This document shows positions 25,301 through 32,964 of a DNA stretch of 64,000 nt, piece by piece. The translations under genes were made by a program, and so were the position numbers. The notes below the pieces were generated by a model. That model saw only the letters and a program-made list of their open reading frames with translations, was not told where the DNA came from and searched no databases. Location of the stretch: positions 487,311 to 551,310 of the forward strand of contig NZ_KE557274.1 of NCBI RefSeq assembly GCF_000442255.1, written 5' to 3'. Each line of letters begins with the position of its first letter. Position 1 is the first letter of the stretch. Source of the DNA: Salipiger mucosus DSM 16094 (lineage in GTDB: Bacteria > Pseudomonadota > Alphaproteobacteria > Rhodobacterales > Rhodobacteraceae).

Positions 25301-26121
25301 GTGGTCTGATCGAGCACGCGGGCGCCGTCGTTGAGGATGTAGGGCGTTCCGATGATGTCGAGAGAGTCGGTATCCATCACGTCGCGGATGAAGTCGGTGA
25401 AGAGGTTGGCCTTTTCCGTGAGGAAGACGAACCGGCGGTCGTTCAACGCGGCCCAGCGAGCGAGTGCAGCCCCGACGCGGCCCTTGCCGAGACCGGTCTG
25501 GTCCGCGCAGATCGCCCCGGACTCCTCGTAGCACCCATCGATAGACAGGGCGACGGCGTCGATCTGCTCGGGCGAGAGAACCTTGTGCATCGCCTCGAGG
25601 GAGGGGTACTCGAGCTCGCCGCGCACCCAGGCATCGATATCGCCGTGACGATCCCTGACCCTCTGCAGAGCCTCGATGGTTCCCTCCGCGAGGCTGAGGG
25701 GGATGGCAGCAATCGGCTCACCACCGGCGCTGGCCGGCACGTACTTGGCCTGGAAACTGTTGAGCATGGGGAGGCTGTCGCCAGCCCCGGCCACGACTGC
25801 ATCGGCAGAAAGGTGGCCTTCGAGCACTCTCGGGGTCTCATCCTCGAACGCCAGCCGGGTCTCGGTCAGCGGCTGTGCCTGTCTCTTCGCACCAGGGAAT
25901 GCCGCGGTGATTTCGGACATCCTGATTTCGCGACCGGGGCGGAGAAACCAGGATCCGATCCGGGTGAACCCGGAAGATTTCAGGGACTGCATCGTCCGGA
26001 AGTCAGGATGACGGGATGTTTCGATGGCGACGCATTCGAGCCCGGTATCCTGAAAGTAGCTTCGGTACAGGCGACTGTGTCCGTCTCCCAGGTCGACCCA
26101 TTCAATCGTGCGCGCGGTCAT
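22378..26121 (-). CDS. Strawberry-notch-type helicase/ATPase, large
   Basis: This encodes 1247 residues from ATG 26119-26121, preceded by GGAGGG. An upstream TTG would overlap that site. After an N-terminal region of about 200 residues comes the strawberry-notch-like SF2 core: ICADQTGLGKGRVGAAL (Walker A, about 204-220), ADESHNAAGEG (DExH, about 332-342), and the C-terminal helicase part with DGIVLTQAASTGLSLHA and DRVQFWGRIKRRGG (arginine finger). A further 500 residues at the C-terminus are unassigned. Such proteins occur in eukaryotic chromatin regulation and on large bacterial plasmids and phages, where their role is unknown. It lies between the exonuclease/540-aa pair and topB, so a role in plasmid DNA processing is likely. 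Confidence 0.85.
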   Translation of the reverse strand: MTARTIEWVDLGDGHSRLYRSYFQDTGLECVAIETSRHPDFRTMQSLKSSGFTRIGSWFLRPGREIRMSEITAAFPGAKRQAQPLTETRLAFEDETPRVLEGHLSADAVVAGAGDSLPMLNSFQAKYVPASAGGEPIAAIPLSLAEGTIEALQRVRDRHGDIDAWVRGELEYPSLEAMHKVLSPEQIDAVALSIDGCYEESGAICADQTGLGKGRVGAALARWAALNDRRFVFLTEKANLFTDFIRDVMDTDSLDIIGTPYILNDGARVLDQTTGEVLFRSLSQKKNKEVIRTQELPEGTKMVMATYSQFNKAGSPKSQFFTEICEGAHLHADESHNAAGEGSNTSIVFDQAVARATSFSYSSATHAKRAANLKAYMPLLPQSVTRMENMTDVLGAGGMPLLEALSQMLARTGRLIRREHDLSDMTIPVVVDEKRTEDHEALSDQLAPILSELSRLSMDISTHLEKKTEEPEAKDRKEVYYAVHWGVRFSGVIEQFISACGVEHCIEQAVDCLRNDKKPVIVVQNTMEAVLREVMTDADGALAGYLTDNAGSQRSAEFKDVLKLLVDRSMTARMRRGKDDPVTIDIEDPELEERARQLHEWIEFFPRMPISPMDAIIEGVEAEGRRLHAAGEIETPWSMGEISARGIKVASGEVIPTQEADRNVTINQFQHGHLDGIVLTQAASTGLSLHAKEGIEDQRVRRMLEFQIPKDPVDRVQFWGRIKRRGGVNEPEFACLSTGMSLQLRSLAAQNKKVEALSANVSGSGEAAVKLDVPDPINALGDRIARRVLQENPQVAAKMSISLKIEEEESAESLYYVNKILSRLALVSSSERDAIYSTFLDAYQDAQRSLASKGIHPTRPRELPGRWREVDRALFDAGTPEDGPVFGAPVYLTTIEREEYVYPISRDDLLNILEDRKARDAKMEETRDAFLAHLKDNRKDFLKNSLPKEYRSVVDALNSRKTNMVKVEADRLTGIERALKTVRPGIQATVTDDNNEPRVGVLLGMKFPRDPADYHKASSYLIDYLLPGDEEPRRATLATLRNDPAFQIHKPAGTYQEPYTEFENLESGKVTIQRKILDGNAFMATILGVQSEVGTTTRITMEDGRTHSAVLIPVSRQRDTVRIPGRTTDPDVAFEILREGGEVYSNSAGRSEGMIIERDGPKLKVTIPGKKSLAKPYQTPEIEAITGKLNGDWRGMRGWIDPDDLTPLAEALGEKGMALNFAGLWRSLANEATLEKQREAAPDTCAV

Positions 26122-26137
26122 GTTCCCTCCGTCCAAT

Positions 26138-26167
26138 AAAAAAGGGCCCGCACGTGAATGCGGGCCC
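26138..26167 (-). terminator. Intrinsic terminator after the 540-aa gene
   Basis: A perfect 9-bp stem (GGGCCCGCA/TGCGGGCCC at 26144-26152 and 26159-26167) with a 6-nt loop is followed on the minus strand by six T (plus-strand A at 26138-26143). It lies 24 bp beyond the stop of the 26191-27813 gene and 16 bp before the helicase start. It therefore separates the exonuclease pair from the helicase/topB operon, or attenuates read-through into it. Confidence 0.85.
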
Positions 26168-26190
26168 TGGTCTTCTCGTCTGGCCGGACC

Positions 26191-27813
26191 TCAGCCCATT
26201 CCGGGCGAGCGTCCTTCTGCCTCGTACTCGTTCTCCTCGTTGGACGGGCCATCGTTGTCCTTCGAGTTGCTCTTGCCCCAGTTGCGGGAGTCGAACTGCT
26301 TGGCGTACTCCTGACGCGTCTTCTCGAGGTGGGACTTGACCGCGGGGATCTGGTCCGAGTTCGGCGTCGGCAGCATGCTGGGCCGGCCGACCCAGCCGGT
26401 CGCGCGGGTGGGCTTGCCGGGAACACCGAAGGACTGGCTTACCTGCACCTTGGTGACGATGTTGTGGCGTTCGCCTTCCGGCGGAACCACGTCCATGCCG
26501 TCCTCGTCCTTCGAGGTCATCACGCGGGAGGCCACGTGGCCGGTGGAGATGACGGACTCGGTGTAGTGGTTGCCCTCGTTGTCGGTGGCTTCCTTCTGCG
26601 GATGGAAGGGCTCGGCCTCGGCGGCGCTGTTCTGCGCGGTGTCGTTGCCCATGTCCAGGCGCTCGACCGGAATGATCTCGATCAGAACGTTGTTCTGGGC
26701 ATCTTCTTCCATGCAGGAGTTCTGCACGTGATCCAGGATGTCCACGATGCCGACCGGGATGCGGCGGGCGTTGTTGCCGCGCGGGTTCTTCTCCTCGTAG
26801 AGGACTTCGTCGTCATCGGTGTAGGTGGCCTTCTTCTCCATCGCATCGATGACGCCCTTCTCGAGGATCTCGTCGAAGGTGACCCGGTCCTCGTCGGCGT
26901 CCGAGTAGAAGTTCAGGGTGTTCTCCACCGCTTCCGCGAAGTAGCGCGGACGCCAGTTGCCCTCGGCATCCTGGATGTTGCCGCCCTGCAGGACGCCACC
27001 GTACATCTCGATGCCGTCGTCCTCCATGTCGATGGCGCGCAGCGTGCCCGAGAAGCCCTTGGAGGCGTTGTCGGTCAGCTCGCCGGACATCACGTAGATG
27101 TCCCAGATGACAGCCATTTTCTCCAGGCCGTTGAGTTCGTCGAACTTCTCGGCCCGCGTGAGGATATCCAGGGTTTCCTCGTCGAGCTCGTCGCGAACCT
27201 CCGCAAGGTCCTCGACCGCCTGGGCGGCGATGGCGCGAGTGGCGGACAGCGGGTTTTCATCGCCGTTGCCGGCCGGACCGCTGACGCCGAAGGCCATGTC
27301 GGGACGGTGAATGTTCACGTTCCGACCGTACTTCACGGTGCCGTCTTCCTTCTTGCGAGTGAAGCCGCGGCCCAGCTGCACGTACTGGTCGGTGCGGATG
27401 TTGTGGACCGAAACAGGCGTCGGCTTGCCGGTCTCCTCGTTGATGTTCGAGAAGTCCATGACGTTCTTCGGCTCGAGGAACGGGCGCGCGAAGTTGAACC
27501 GGTACCCGTCACCCTCGGCATGGAAGCCTTCCAGGATGACCGTGGTGTTCGGCTGGGCCATGTTCTTGAGCTGCTCCTTGCCCTGCAGGTAGCCCTTCAC
27601 GGCATCGGTCCGCTTGTCGCGCGCCGAAACGGTGACTTCCTGCCCCTCGTTCTTGCCCGACACCAGGGTCCCGGTGAAGTGCACACCGGTGCTGTCGATC
27701 ACGATGTCCTTCTTGGGGTCCGCGACCTTGAGGATCTCGTTCGTCCAGGCGTTGCTGTTTCCGCCGCCGCCGCTGGACTGACGCTTCGCCTCTGTTCTGC
27801 GCTTCATCGCCAT
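26191..27813 (-). CDS. Unknown protein paired with the exonuclease-like gene
   Basis: This encodes 540 residues with no signal peptide, membrane segment or recognisable catalytic motif. The N-terminus is basic and Gly/Ser-rich (MAMKRRTEAKRQSSGGGG), the middle is acidic and well ordered, and the C-terminal 60 residues are hydrophilic and probably disordered. AAGGAG precedes the ATG. It starts 17 bp after the YqaJ/lambda-Exo-like nuclease and ends at a strong terminator, so the two form a bicistron. In phages the partner of such an exonuclease is a single-strand annealing protein or SSB. That role is possible here, but no RecT, Erf, Rad52 or OB-fold signature is visible. Confidence 0.75.
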   Translation of the reverse strand: MAMKRRTEAKRQSSGGGGNSNAWTNEILKVADPKKDIVIDSTGVHFTGTLVSGKNEGQEVTVSARDKRTDAVKGYLQGKEQLKNMAQPNTTVILEGFHAEGDGYRFNFARPFLEPKNVMDFSNINEETGKPTPVSVHNIRTDQYVQLGRGFTRKKEDGTVKYGRNVNIHRPDMAFGVSGPAGNGDENPLSATRAIAAQAVEDLAEVRDELDEETLDILTRAEKFDELNGLEKMAVIWDIYVMSGELTDNASKGFSGTLRAIDMEDDGIEMYGGVLQGGNIQDAEGNWRPRYFAEAVENTLNFYSDADEDRVTFDEILEKGVIDAMEKKATYTDDDEVLYEEKNPRGNNARRIPVGIVDILDHVQNSCMEEDAQNNVLIEIIPVERLDMGNDTAQNSAAEAEPFHPQKEATDNEGNHYTESVISTGHVASRVMTSKDEDGMDVVPPEGERHNIVTKVQVSQSFGVPGKPTRATGWVGRPSMLPTPNSDQIPAVKSHLEKTRQEYAKQFDSRNWGKSNSKDNDGPSNEENEYEAEGRSPGMG

Positions 27814-27830
27814 GGATAATGGTCTCCTTG

Positions 27831-29354
27831 TTAACCGATTGGTGAGGGATCCATCGCCGGTTCCGGCCGGCTGAGGAGATCCTCGATTTCTTCCATTCTA
27901 TCCAGAACCTGATCCTTAAGGAGATCACGCTCTGCATTCTTTCCTCGAGCTTGCTCCGTTTTCAGCTCTTCTTTGAAGAAGCAGTTTGCGTCCTCACCGA
28001 AAGAGAGAAGGGTGTCCCGCAACTTTTTTTCATCGAATGCGCCTTTTTTCTTCTGCGGGACCTTTTCACGGAGTTCACGGATGTTCAGCATCGCGCTCTG
28101 GACGCCGGGCTTGTCCCCGTTCGTGACGCTTTCCTCGAGGATGCCGAACTCCGAGATCAGCTCGTGCCAGAGCTTCTTGACCTTCGTGGTGTCGTAGTTG
28201 CCGGGCTTGCGAAGCTGATCGATCTTTTCTTCGCTCATGCCGAGCTCGAGCAGACGGTTGTAGGCGAGATCCTCATCGGGAACGATGTCCGATTTCACGT
28301 TGGCGCCGGACAGGGACAGGACATTGTCCCCGAGAGAACCGACGCCGGCCAATTCGTCCTCGATCCTGGCCCGCACGGTCGCGGACTTGTCCTTGAATTG
28401 GCTCTCCACGGTCTTGTACTTCACGAAGTTCGCCGCAGCCTCCTTGATCTCGTCGTCGATGTGCTCCGGATCGATGACCTGCTTCTTTTCGGGGGGCGGG
28501 ACCTGGCCCTTGAGCACGAACTCGTTCCAGTAGAACTCGCTTGCCTCGACGATGCCGGCGACGACCTCGGGATCGTACTCGACGTCGAACATGGTCATCG
28601 AAGCGCGCATGTAGTCGAAAACCGCAAGGACCGTACGGTCGACCTCGACGCCCTTGATGTCGGCGTCTTCGCGGTAGTGGTGAAGCTGGTAGATGTAGTC
28701 GTCGAATTCCGGTTCCTTGTCCCAGCCGCAAGCGCGCCGTGTCTCGCCCCGCGGGATGACGTAGCCCAGCTCGGTTTCTGCCTCGGTCTGCTCCATGATC
28801 TTGGTGCAGTCAGAGACGTACTTGGCCATCATGTCCGGGCTCGGACACTTGAAGTCGACGACCCACTTCTCGGTGGTTTTCCCATCGGGGTAGGTAACCC
28901 TGTAGAACTCGTCGAGCGAGGACCGCATCCAGAAATACTTGTCGTTTTCCTTGTTCTCGATGTCCCGTTCCCGCTCTTCGGTCAGGCGCTCGAGCTTGAA
29001 ACCCTTGGCCTCCATCTGGGTCTCGAAAACGTCGCGCACGAGGTCTTCGAGGACCTGTCCGCGACGGGTGTGTTCGTCTCCCTTGCCGGGCGGGATGATG
29101 CAAAGCTTTCCGGCACAGATCTGGTGCGCGGAGGTGAAGTTATTGGCCTCGCCCCGCAGCGATTTGGAAAGGGGACCGACCTCGGACCCACCGGAGCCCT
29201 GGAGGCGAATGCAGTGCCACAGGGCCCGGTCCGGCTCGTTTTCGAGAACACGATCCATCCACCGCTCCACATGGGCCTCCTCCAGGACACTGGCCTGCGG
29301 GGTGCTGTAGATGATTTCGCGCATCTGGTCGCGAATGTCGGTGGTCTTGGTCAT
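27831..29354 (-). CDS. YqaJ/lambda-Exo-like PD-(D/E)XK nuclease
   Basis: This encodes 507 residues from ATG 29352-29354 with AAGGA upstream. The N-terminal 180 residues show the recombinase-nuclease pattern: RRGQVLEDLVRDVFE (E103), RSSLDEFYRV (D148) and WVVDFKCPSPD (D167-x-K169). Together these form a plausible metal site of the lambda-Exo/YqaJ superfamily. The C-terminal 300 residues are helical and charged and not assigned, longer than in phage exonucleases. It probably resects double-strand ends during plasmid recombination or repair. It heads a bicistron with the 540-aa unknown. A TTTCAGGATC word lies 34 bp upstream of the start. Confidence 0.75.
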   Translation of the reverse strand: MTKTTDIRDQMREIIYSTPQASVLEEAHVERWMDRVLENEPDRALWHCIRLQGSGGSEVGPLSKSLRGEANNFTSAHQICAGKLCIIPPGKGDEHTRRGQVLEDLVRDVFETQMEAKGFKLERLTEERERDIENKENDKYFWMRSSLDEFYRVTYPDGKTTEKWVVDFKCPSPDMMAKYVSDCTKIMEQTEAETELGYVIPRGETRRACGWDKEPEFDDYIYQLHHYREDADIKGVEVDRTVLAVFDYMRASMTMFDVEYDPEVVAGIVEASEFYWNEFVLKGQVPPPEKKQVIDPEHIDDEIKEAAANFVKYKTVESQFKDKSATVRARIEDELAGVGSLGDNVLSLSGANVKSDIVPDEDLAYNRLLELGMSEEKIDQLRKPGNYDTTKVKKLWHELISEFGILEESVTNGDKPGVQSAMLNIRELREKVPQKKKGAFDEKKLRDTLLSFGEDANCFFKEELKTEQARGKNAERDLLKDQVLDRMEEIEDLLSRPEPAMDPSPIG

Positions 29355-29488
29355 CAGTCTATCCTTGTGTGCCGGTATCCAGTGAACTTTCAGGATCGGC
29401 GGCAAGCAACAAGGATAGTCGCTACATAAGAATAGATCCCTATGCAAGTAAAAATCAGGAAGTTTTCATGAACAGTTCGGAGGGGCCG

Positions 29489-30049
29489 TCACCACGCGCT
29501 TGCGACGGTCGGGGCGTCATCCATGATGGACCATCCATCGATGTCCTTGGGAAGGGTCACAGACGTACCCTCGGAACCAGCGAGGGTCTGGGATGCCCGG
29601 TCATAGGGGCCGGCGAAGTATCTCTGCCGCGTCGTGGTTACCAGAAAGCGCCGGATGTCGGCCGTTCTCCCGTTGAGAAGAGCCTCTTCATTGTCCCAGG
29701 TCGTGCTGCCAACCTGGGAGGTCGTGGCCATCCCGACCACCATGGTGGTGAAGACGTGTCCGCTGCCGTCCGAAAAGCTGGCAAACTGGTGCTCATCGGA
29801 ATAGCTCCCGCCATTGGAGGCCATCCCGGGAACGTAGGGAAGAAGATCCGCGTTGGCGAGGCGCACCGCGGAGCTGCAGCTTGCCGGATTGTCCCTGCAA
29901 TACTCTTCCGCGGCCTGATGAAGAATGACCATTTGGCCAGCCTCGATGTCTGACTTCTTGGCCTGACCGCCCTGGCCTTCATCAAAGGATCCGAGAACGA
30001 CGAAGGAGATCACCATCATGCACAGGGAAATGATGTAGATGACGTACAT
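29489..30049 (-). CDS. PilM-like thin-pilus membrane protein
   Basis: This encodes 186 residues from ATG 30047-30049 with GGAGAG upstream. One N-terminal transmembrane helix (MYVIYIISLCMMVISFVVLGSF) is followed by a periplasmic domain with two cysteines (YCRDNPASC). Architecture and membership of the pil operon resemble R64 PilM, whose function is unclear. It is the last gene of the pil cluster; 29355-29488 beyond it shows no gene. It lacks the prepilin motif of the genes upstream. Confidence 0.6.
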   Translation of the reverse strand: MYVIYIISLCMMVISFVVLGSFDEGQGGQAKKSDIEAGQMVILHQAAEEYCRDNPASCSSAVRLANADLLPYVPGMASNGGSYSDEHQFASFSDGSGHVFTTMVVGMATTSQVGSTTWDNEEALLNGRTADIRRFLVTTTRQRYFAGPYDRASQTLAGSEGTSVTLPKDIDGWSIMDDAPTVASAW

Positions 30050-30060
30050 GGTCTCTCCTC

Positions 30061-30603
30061 CTAGAACCGTATGAAAACGCGCTTGTCGGTGACGGAACTG
30101 CAGATGCCGATGACGTCGCCTGGCAATTCCACGTAGCCCGCCCCGAGGATCGCAATCATGGTCGCGTTGAAGTCTTGAGCGATCCGGACGGTACGCACAC
30201 ATGCATCAGCGTCGGGGATCCCTGATACGATGAATTGCAGTGTCTGCGGACATTCGCTGGTTGTGCATGACGAACCGGCTTGGATTGCACTCACACTTGT
30301 TGCCCCGCCGAACGGGTTCATGATGCTCCCGTCATTAACCATGCCGTTGGGAAGGAGGCCGGAGTCGATCATCCTGGTTGCCGTCAGGCCGCGATAGTCG
30401 TGCTGACTAGCCGTGACCTGATCGGCAACATCGATAAGCGTCTCGAGATGCGTTCGGAATTGCTCCGCCTGGATCTGAGGCTTTACGGTTCTCATGATCC
30501 AGAGCCCGCCGGCGAAAATCATGGCGGAGACCATGATCACGAGGGCGACCTCGAACGTTCCGAAGCCGCGTTGATCAATGGTCCTGTGGCGCATTTTCAG
30601 CAT
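30061..30603 (-). CDS. Type IV pilin-like protein, array member 6
   Basis: This encodes 180 residues. The N-terminal motif RGFGTFEVALVIMVSAMIFAGGLWIMRT retains a glycine followed by F/G-T-F-E, so the family glutamate at position 5 is kept, in front of the hydrophobic pilin helix. The globular part has DYRGLTATRMIDSGLLPNGM and a cysteine pair (CTTSEC), sharing the YTGL...SGxLP pattern of PilS. The start codon follows the previous stop by only 3 bp, so translation is coupled. It is probably a minor pilin. Confidence 0.7.
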   Translation of the reverse strand: MLKMRHRTIDQRGFGTFEVALVIMVSAMIFAGGLWIMRTVKPQIQAEQFRTHLETLIDVADQVTASQHDYRGLTATRMIDSGLLPNGMVNDGSIMNPFGGATSVSAIQAGSSCTTSECPQTLQFIVSGIPDADACVRTVRIAQDFNATMIAILGAGYVELPGDVIGICSSVTDKRVFIRF

Positions 30604-30606
30604 CTG

Positions 30607-31197
30607 TCACTTCCGATAAAAGAATACCACCGTCGTGGTGTCGTCCGCGTTGGTCGAAGCGCAAAGGTTCACGACCTCCCCTGGAGAGGGGGCGCCTCCG
30701 CCGTTATGGGTGAATGTGTCCCCTGTGATGGGAAATGCCAGCCTTCCGAGGTTGCTGTCGAGCTTCGGTGCAGTCTGCCTGACCAGTTGGACGCAGCTTT
30801 CCGGCTCAAGGCCATCGAGCCGAATGCCCATCTCATTGGGGTTCGACCGATAGACCGTCACGTCACCGCCAAGCCCATGTTTGATGTCGGGAGCCGCCAT
30901 GGCCATCGAGGTCATGGTGAAGCGGTCGGGCAGCATTTCGTTCTGTACAACCCAGTTATTATCGAGATCCGACAAATCCGGTTTGAACTGGAACGCGTCC
31001 TGGATATTACTTGCGAGAACCTGGACGTTGGTTGCGACGGAACTGACCTTCGATTTGTGGCTCATGCTCGAGTACCACATGATGGTCGAGACAAGAATCG
31101 AGGTCACCAGGGTCAGACCGATGGCAAGGCTGAGAAGCGACAGGCCGCGTTCATGTCTCGGCGTGGATTTCCTTGAAATTTGTCCTGTCTTGCTCAC
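30607..31197 (-). CDS. Type IV pilin-like protein, array member 5
   Basis: This encodes about 196 residues from a GTG at 31195-31197, chosen because AGGTAGGA lies just upstream and the longer frame only shadows the previous gene. The prepilin-like N-terminus is HERGLSLLSLAIGLTLVTSILVSTIMWYSSMSHK. DLSDLDNNWVVQNEMLPDRF follows the array pattern with more divergence. It has two cysteines in the C-terminal half (ESCVQLV, NLCAST), as do its neighbours. It is probably a minor pilin of the thin pilus. Confidence 0.65.
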   Translation of the reverse strand: MSKTGQISRKSTPRHERGLSLLSLAIGLTLVTSILVSTIMWYSSMSHKSKVSSVATNVQVLASNIQDAFQFKPDLSDLDNNWVVQNEMLPDRFTMTSMAMAAPDIKHGLGGDVTVYRSNPNEMGIRLDGLEPESCVQLVRQTAPKLDSNLGRLAFPITGDTFTHNGGGAPSPGEVVNLCASTNADDTTTVVFFYRK

Positions 31198-31207
31198 GGC
31201 TGTGTTC

Positions 31208-31777
31208 CTACCTGATGAAGTCGAAGCGGACGTTCGGCTTCCAGTCCGGGTCTTGGCAGACCGAGTCCGTCTGAGACATGGTCGGGCGCTCTTCAAAGAA
31301 GGTACCGTGTCCATGGTTCCATAGACGTATACGGTTTGCCGTGGAGGCAACTGCGGTCCTTGCAATCCTTGCGCACATGGACCGGGGGATGGACCTGACG
31401 TTGACATAGAATGTGTTCTGGCACAGGCCGCAATCGATGCTGATCGGACTGATTTCGTATTTTCCGAATGGAGAGACCAATTCGGTCGTACCGGCAGATG
31501 ACCGGATCATGGACTCGGGTAGGTTCCCATTGACGGCAACGTACTCCGGGGTCACTCCGTCGAAATTCGGACGGTTCGCATACAGGCGGGCGATCTCGTC
31601 ATGGATCGCCATCACCTGGCGATTGACGGTGTCCACGTCCTGATCTTCCTGCATCCTGCTGTACTTCATCATCACGCCCGCGACGATGGACGCAGCAACG
31701 ATCAGGCAGAGCGCAATCTGAAGGAGACCGATGCCTCTCTGGGAAAGCTTGCATGGATGATTACGCCTCGATGCCAT
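31208..31777 (-). CDS. Type IV pilin-like protein, array member 4
   Basis: This encodes 189 residues from ATG 31775-31777 with GGAG 11 nt upstream. The N-terminal helix QRGIGLLQIALCLIVAASIVAGVMMKYSRMQ closely matches those of members 2 and 3. The globular part has NFDGVTPEYVAVNGNLPESMI, then CGLCQNTFYVN and a C-terminal MSQTDSVCQDPDWKPNVRFDFIR. The conserved ends show it arose by duplication of the neighbouring pilins. Confidence 0.7.
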   Translation of the reverse strand: MASRRNHPCKLSQRGIGLLQIALCLIVAASIVAGVMMKYSRMQEDQDVDTVNRQVMAIHDEIARLYANRPNFDGVTPEYVAVNGNLPESMIRSSAGTTELVSPFGKYEISPISIDCGLCQNTFYVNVRSIPRSMCARIARTAVASTANRIRLWNHGHGTFFEERPTMSQTDSVCQDPDWKPNVRFDFIR

Positions 31778-31785
31778 GGTAAAGA

Positions 31786-32352
31786 TCACTCCTCGTATAC
31801 AAATCGTATGTGTGTCGCGGGGCGGTCGTTGAAACAGATGTCCTGAACGTCGCTCAGGAAGGGTTTGGACGTGAAAGTCCGCTGACCGCCATGGTCCCAA
31901 ATATAGATCGTGGCGGCAGACGAGGCGATCCTCGAGGTTGCCAGCGCTGGACAGGCATTGTCGCTCACGAACATCACGTTGAGCTGAAACCGGGTCCCGT
32001 TGCCTCTCACGCGGTAGTTTCCGACGCTCTGGTTGAAGTTGAACTGGCCGTGGATGACGTCGCCGTCGATGAGCCGCTCCGGGAGGTTTCCGTTCGCGAT
32101 CAGGAACTCGTTGTCCAGACCTGTGAAGTCCTGGCGATGGACGAACAGGGTTTCCACCTGATCCTTGATGATACGCATATCCTCTATCGTGGCCGCGATC
32201 TCCTGGTTCTTCCGAAATTCAGAGTACTTCATCATCGTTCCTGCGGCGATGGACGCCGCGACCACAAGGCACAATGCTATCTGAAGGACTCCTATACCAC
32301 GTTCCCGGCGCTCCCGGGCGGCTAGGTGTCGGGTGGGTTGAACAGTCTTCAT
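31786..32352 (-). CDS. Type IV pilin-like protein, array member 3
   Basis: This encodes 188 residues from ATG 32350-32352, which lies just after the previous stop with AGGTGA upstream. The helix ERGIGVLQIALCLVVAASIAAGTMMKYSEF is almost the same as in members 2 and 4. DFTGLDNEFLIANGNLPERL and the ending FTSKPFLSDVQDICFNDRPATHIRF are shared nearly word for word with member 2. It is a recent duplicate that diverges mainly in the middle of the globular domain. Confidence 0.72.
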   Translation of the reverse strand: MKTVQPTRHLAARERRERGIGVLQIALCLVVAASIAAGTMMKYSEFRKNQEIAATIEDMRIIKDQVETLFVHRQDFTGLDNEFLIANGNLPERLIDGDVIHGQFNFNQSVGNYRVRGNGTRFQLNVMFVSDNACPALATSRIASSAATIYIWDHGGQRTFTSKPFLSDVQDICFNDRPATHIRFVYEE

Positions 32353-32356
32353 CAGA

Positions 32357-32902
32357 TCACCTGCCGAACCGGAACCGGATGTGGGTTGCCGGCCGTTCGT
32401 TGAAGCAGATGTCCTGAACATCGCTCAGGGAGGGTTTCGACGTGAATGTTTCCTGCCCGCCCATGTTCCGCAGTTTCACGCTTTGGGCCTCTTCGGCGAG
32501 GGATGACGTCAACAACTTAGGGCAGGCGTTGTCGCTCACATACATGGCTCCGATCTGGAACTGGTCGGCCGTGTGCGGGACCACAATATAGTTTCCGACC
32601 TGATGGTAGAAGTTGAAACGCCCCTGGATCGTTCCGTCTTCGCGATTGAGCATGCTTTCCGGAAGACCAGCATGCTCAATGATGAAGTCGGTGTTCAGGC
32701 CAGTGAAATCACGCTTGTGGGAAAAAAGCCGACGGACACTGTTCTTGATCAGGCGGATATCGTCAATTGCGGAGCTGACTTCTCGTTGTTTCTGGTACTC
32801 GGAGTATTTCAGCATCACGCCAGAGGTGATTGTTGTCGCGACAACGAGGCAAAGGGCTATCTGAAGAAGACCGAGACCTGTCTCGTGCTTTTGCTTCGGC
32901 AT
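32357..32902 (-). CDS. Type IV pilin-like protein, array member 2
   Basis: This encodes 181 residues from ATG 32900-32902. The N-terminal helix is ETGLGLLQIALCLVVATTITSGVMLKYSEYQ, with DFTGLNTDFIIEHAGLPESML in the early globular part and FTSKPSLSDVQDICFNERPATHIRF at the C-terminus. It is separated from pilS by a strong hairpin, so it is likely expressed below the major pilin. The paralogous ends with member 3 suggest a surface-variable central domain held in a constant frame. Confidence 0.72.
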   Translation of the reverse strand: MPKQKHETGLGLLQIALCLVVATTITSGVMLKYSEYQKQREVSSAIDDIRLIKNSVRRLFSHKRDFTGLNTDFIIEHAGLPESMLNREDGTIQGRFNFYHQVGNYIVVPHTADQFQIGAMYVSDNACPKLLTSSLAEEAQSVKLRNMGGQETFTSKPSLSDVQDICFNERPATHIRFRFGR

Positions 32903-32927
32903 TTTTCCCAACCTACCTGGTTGCGGA

Positions 32928-32956
32928 ACAAGGGCCCCGGAGATCGGGGCCCTTGT
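32928..32956 (-). repeat. Perfect 12-bp-stem hairpin between pilS and the pilin array
   Basis: ACAAGGGCCCCG pairs perfectly with CGGGGCCCTTGT around a 5-nt loop, 8 bp after the pilS stop. On the minus strand it is followed by TTCCGC, not a T-tract, so it is not a classic terminator. A processing or stabilising hairpin that raises pilS mRNA over the downstream minor pilins would fit its place. Confidence 0.6.
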
Positions 32957-32964
32957 CGTGGAGA

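Noticed and set aside
26158-27819. 553-codon plus-strand open frame
   Set aside because: It is antisense to the 540-aa gene, which has the ribosome site and terminator. The plus frame is an artefact of codon bias.
29489-30049. Seventh pilin of the array
   Set aside because: It has an N-terminal membrane helix but lacks the prepilin glycine motif and the TGL...LPE pattern; PilM-like fits better.
32928-32956. Classic rho-independent terminator after pilS
   Set aside because: The stem is perfect but no T-tract follows, and the downstream pilins would lose their promoter. It was kept only as a hairpin.
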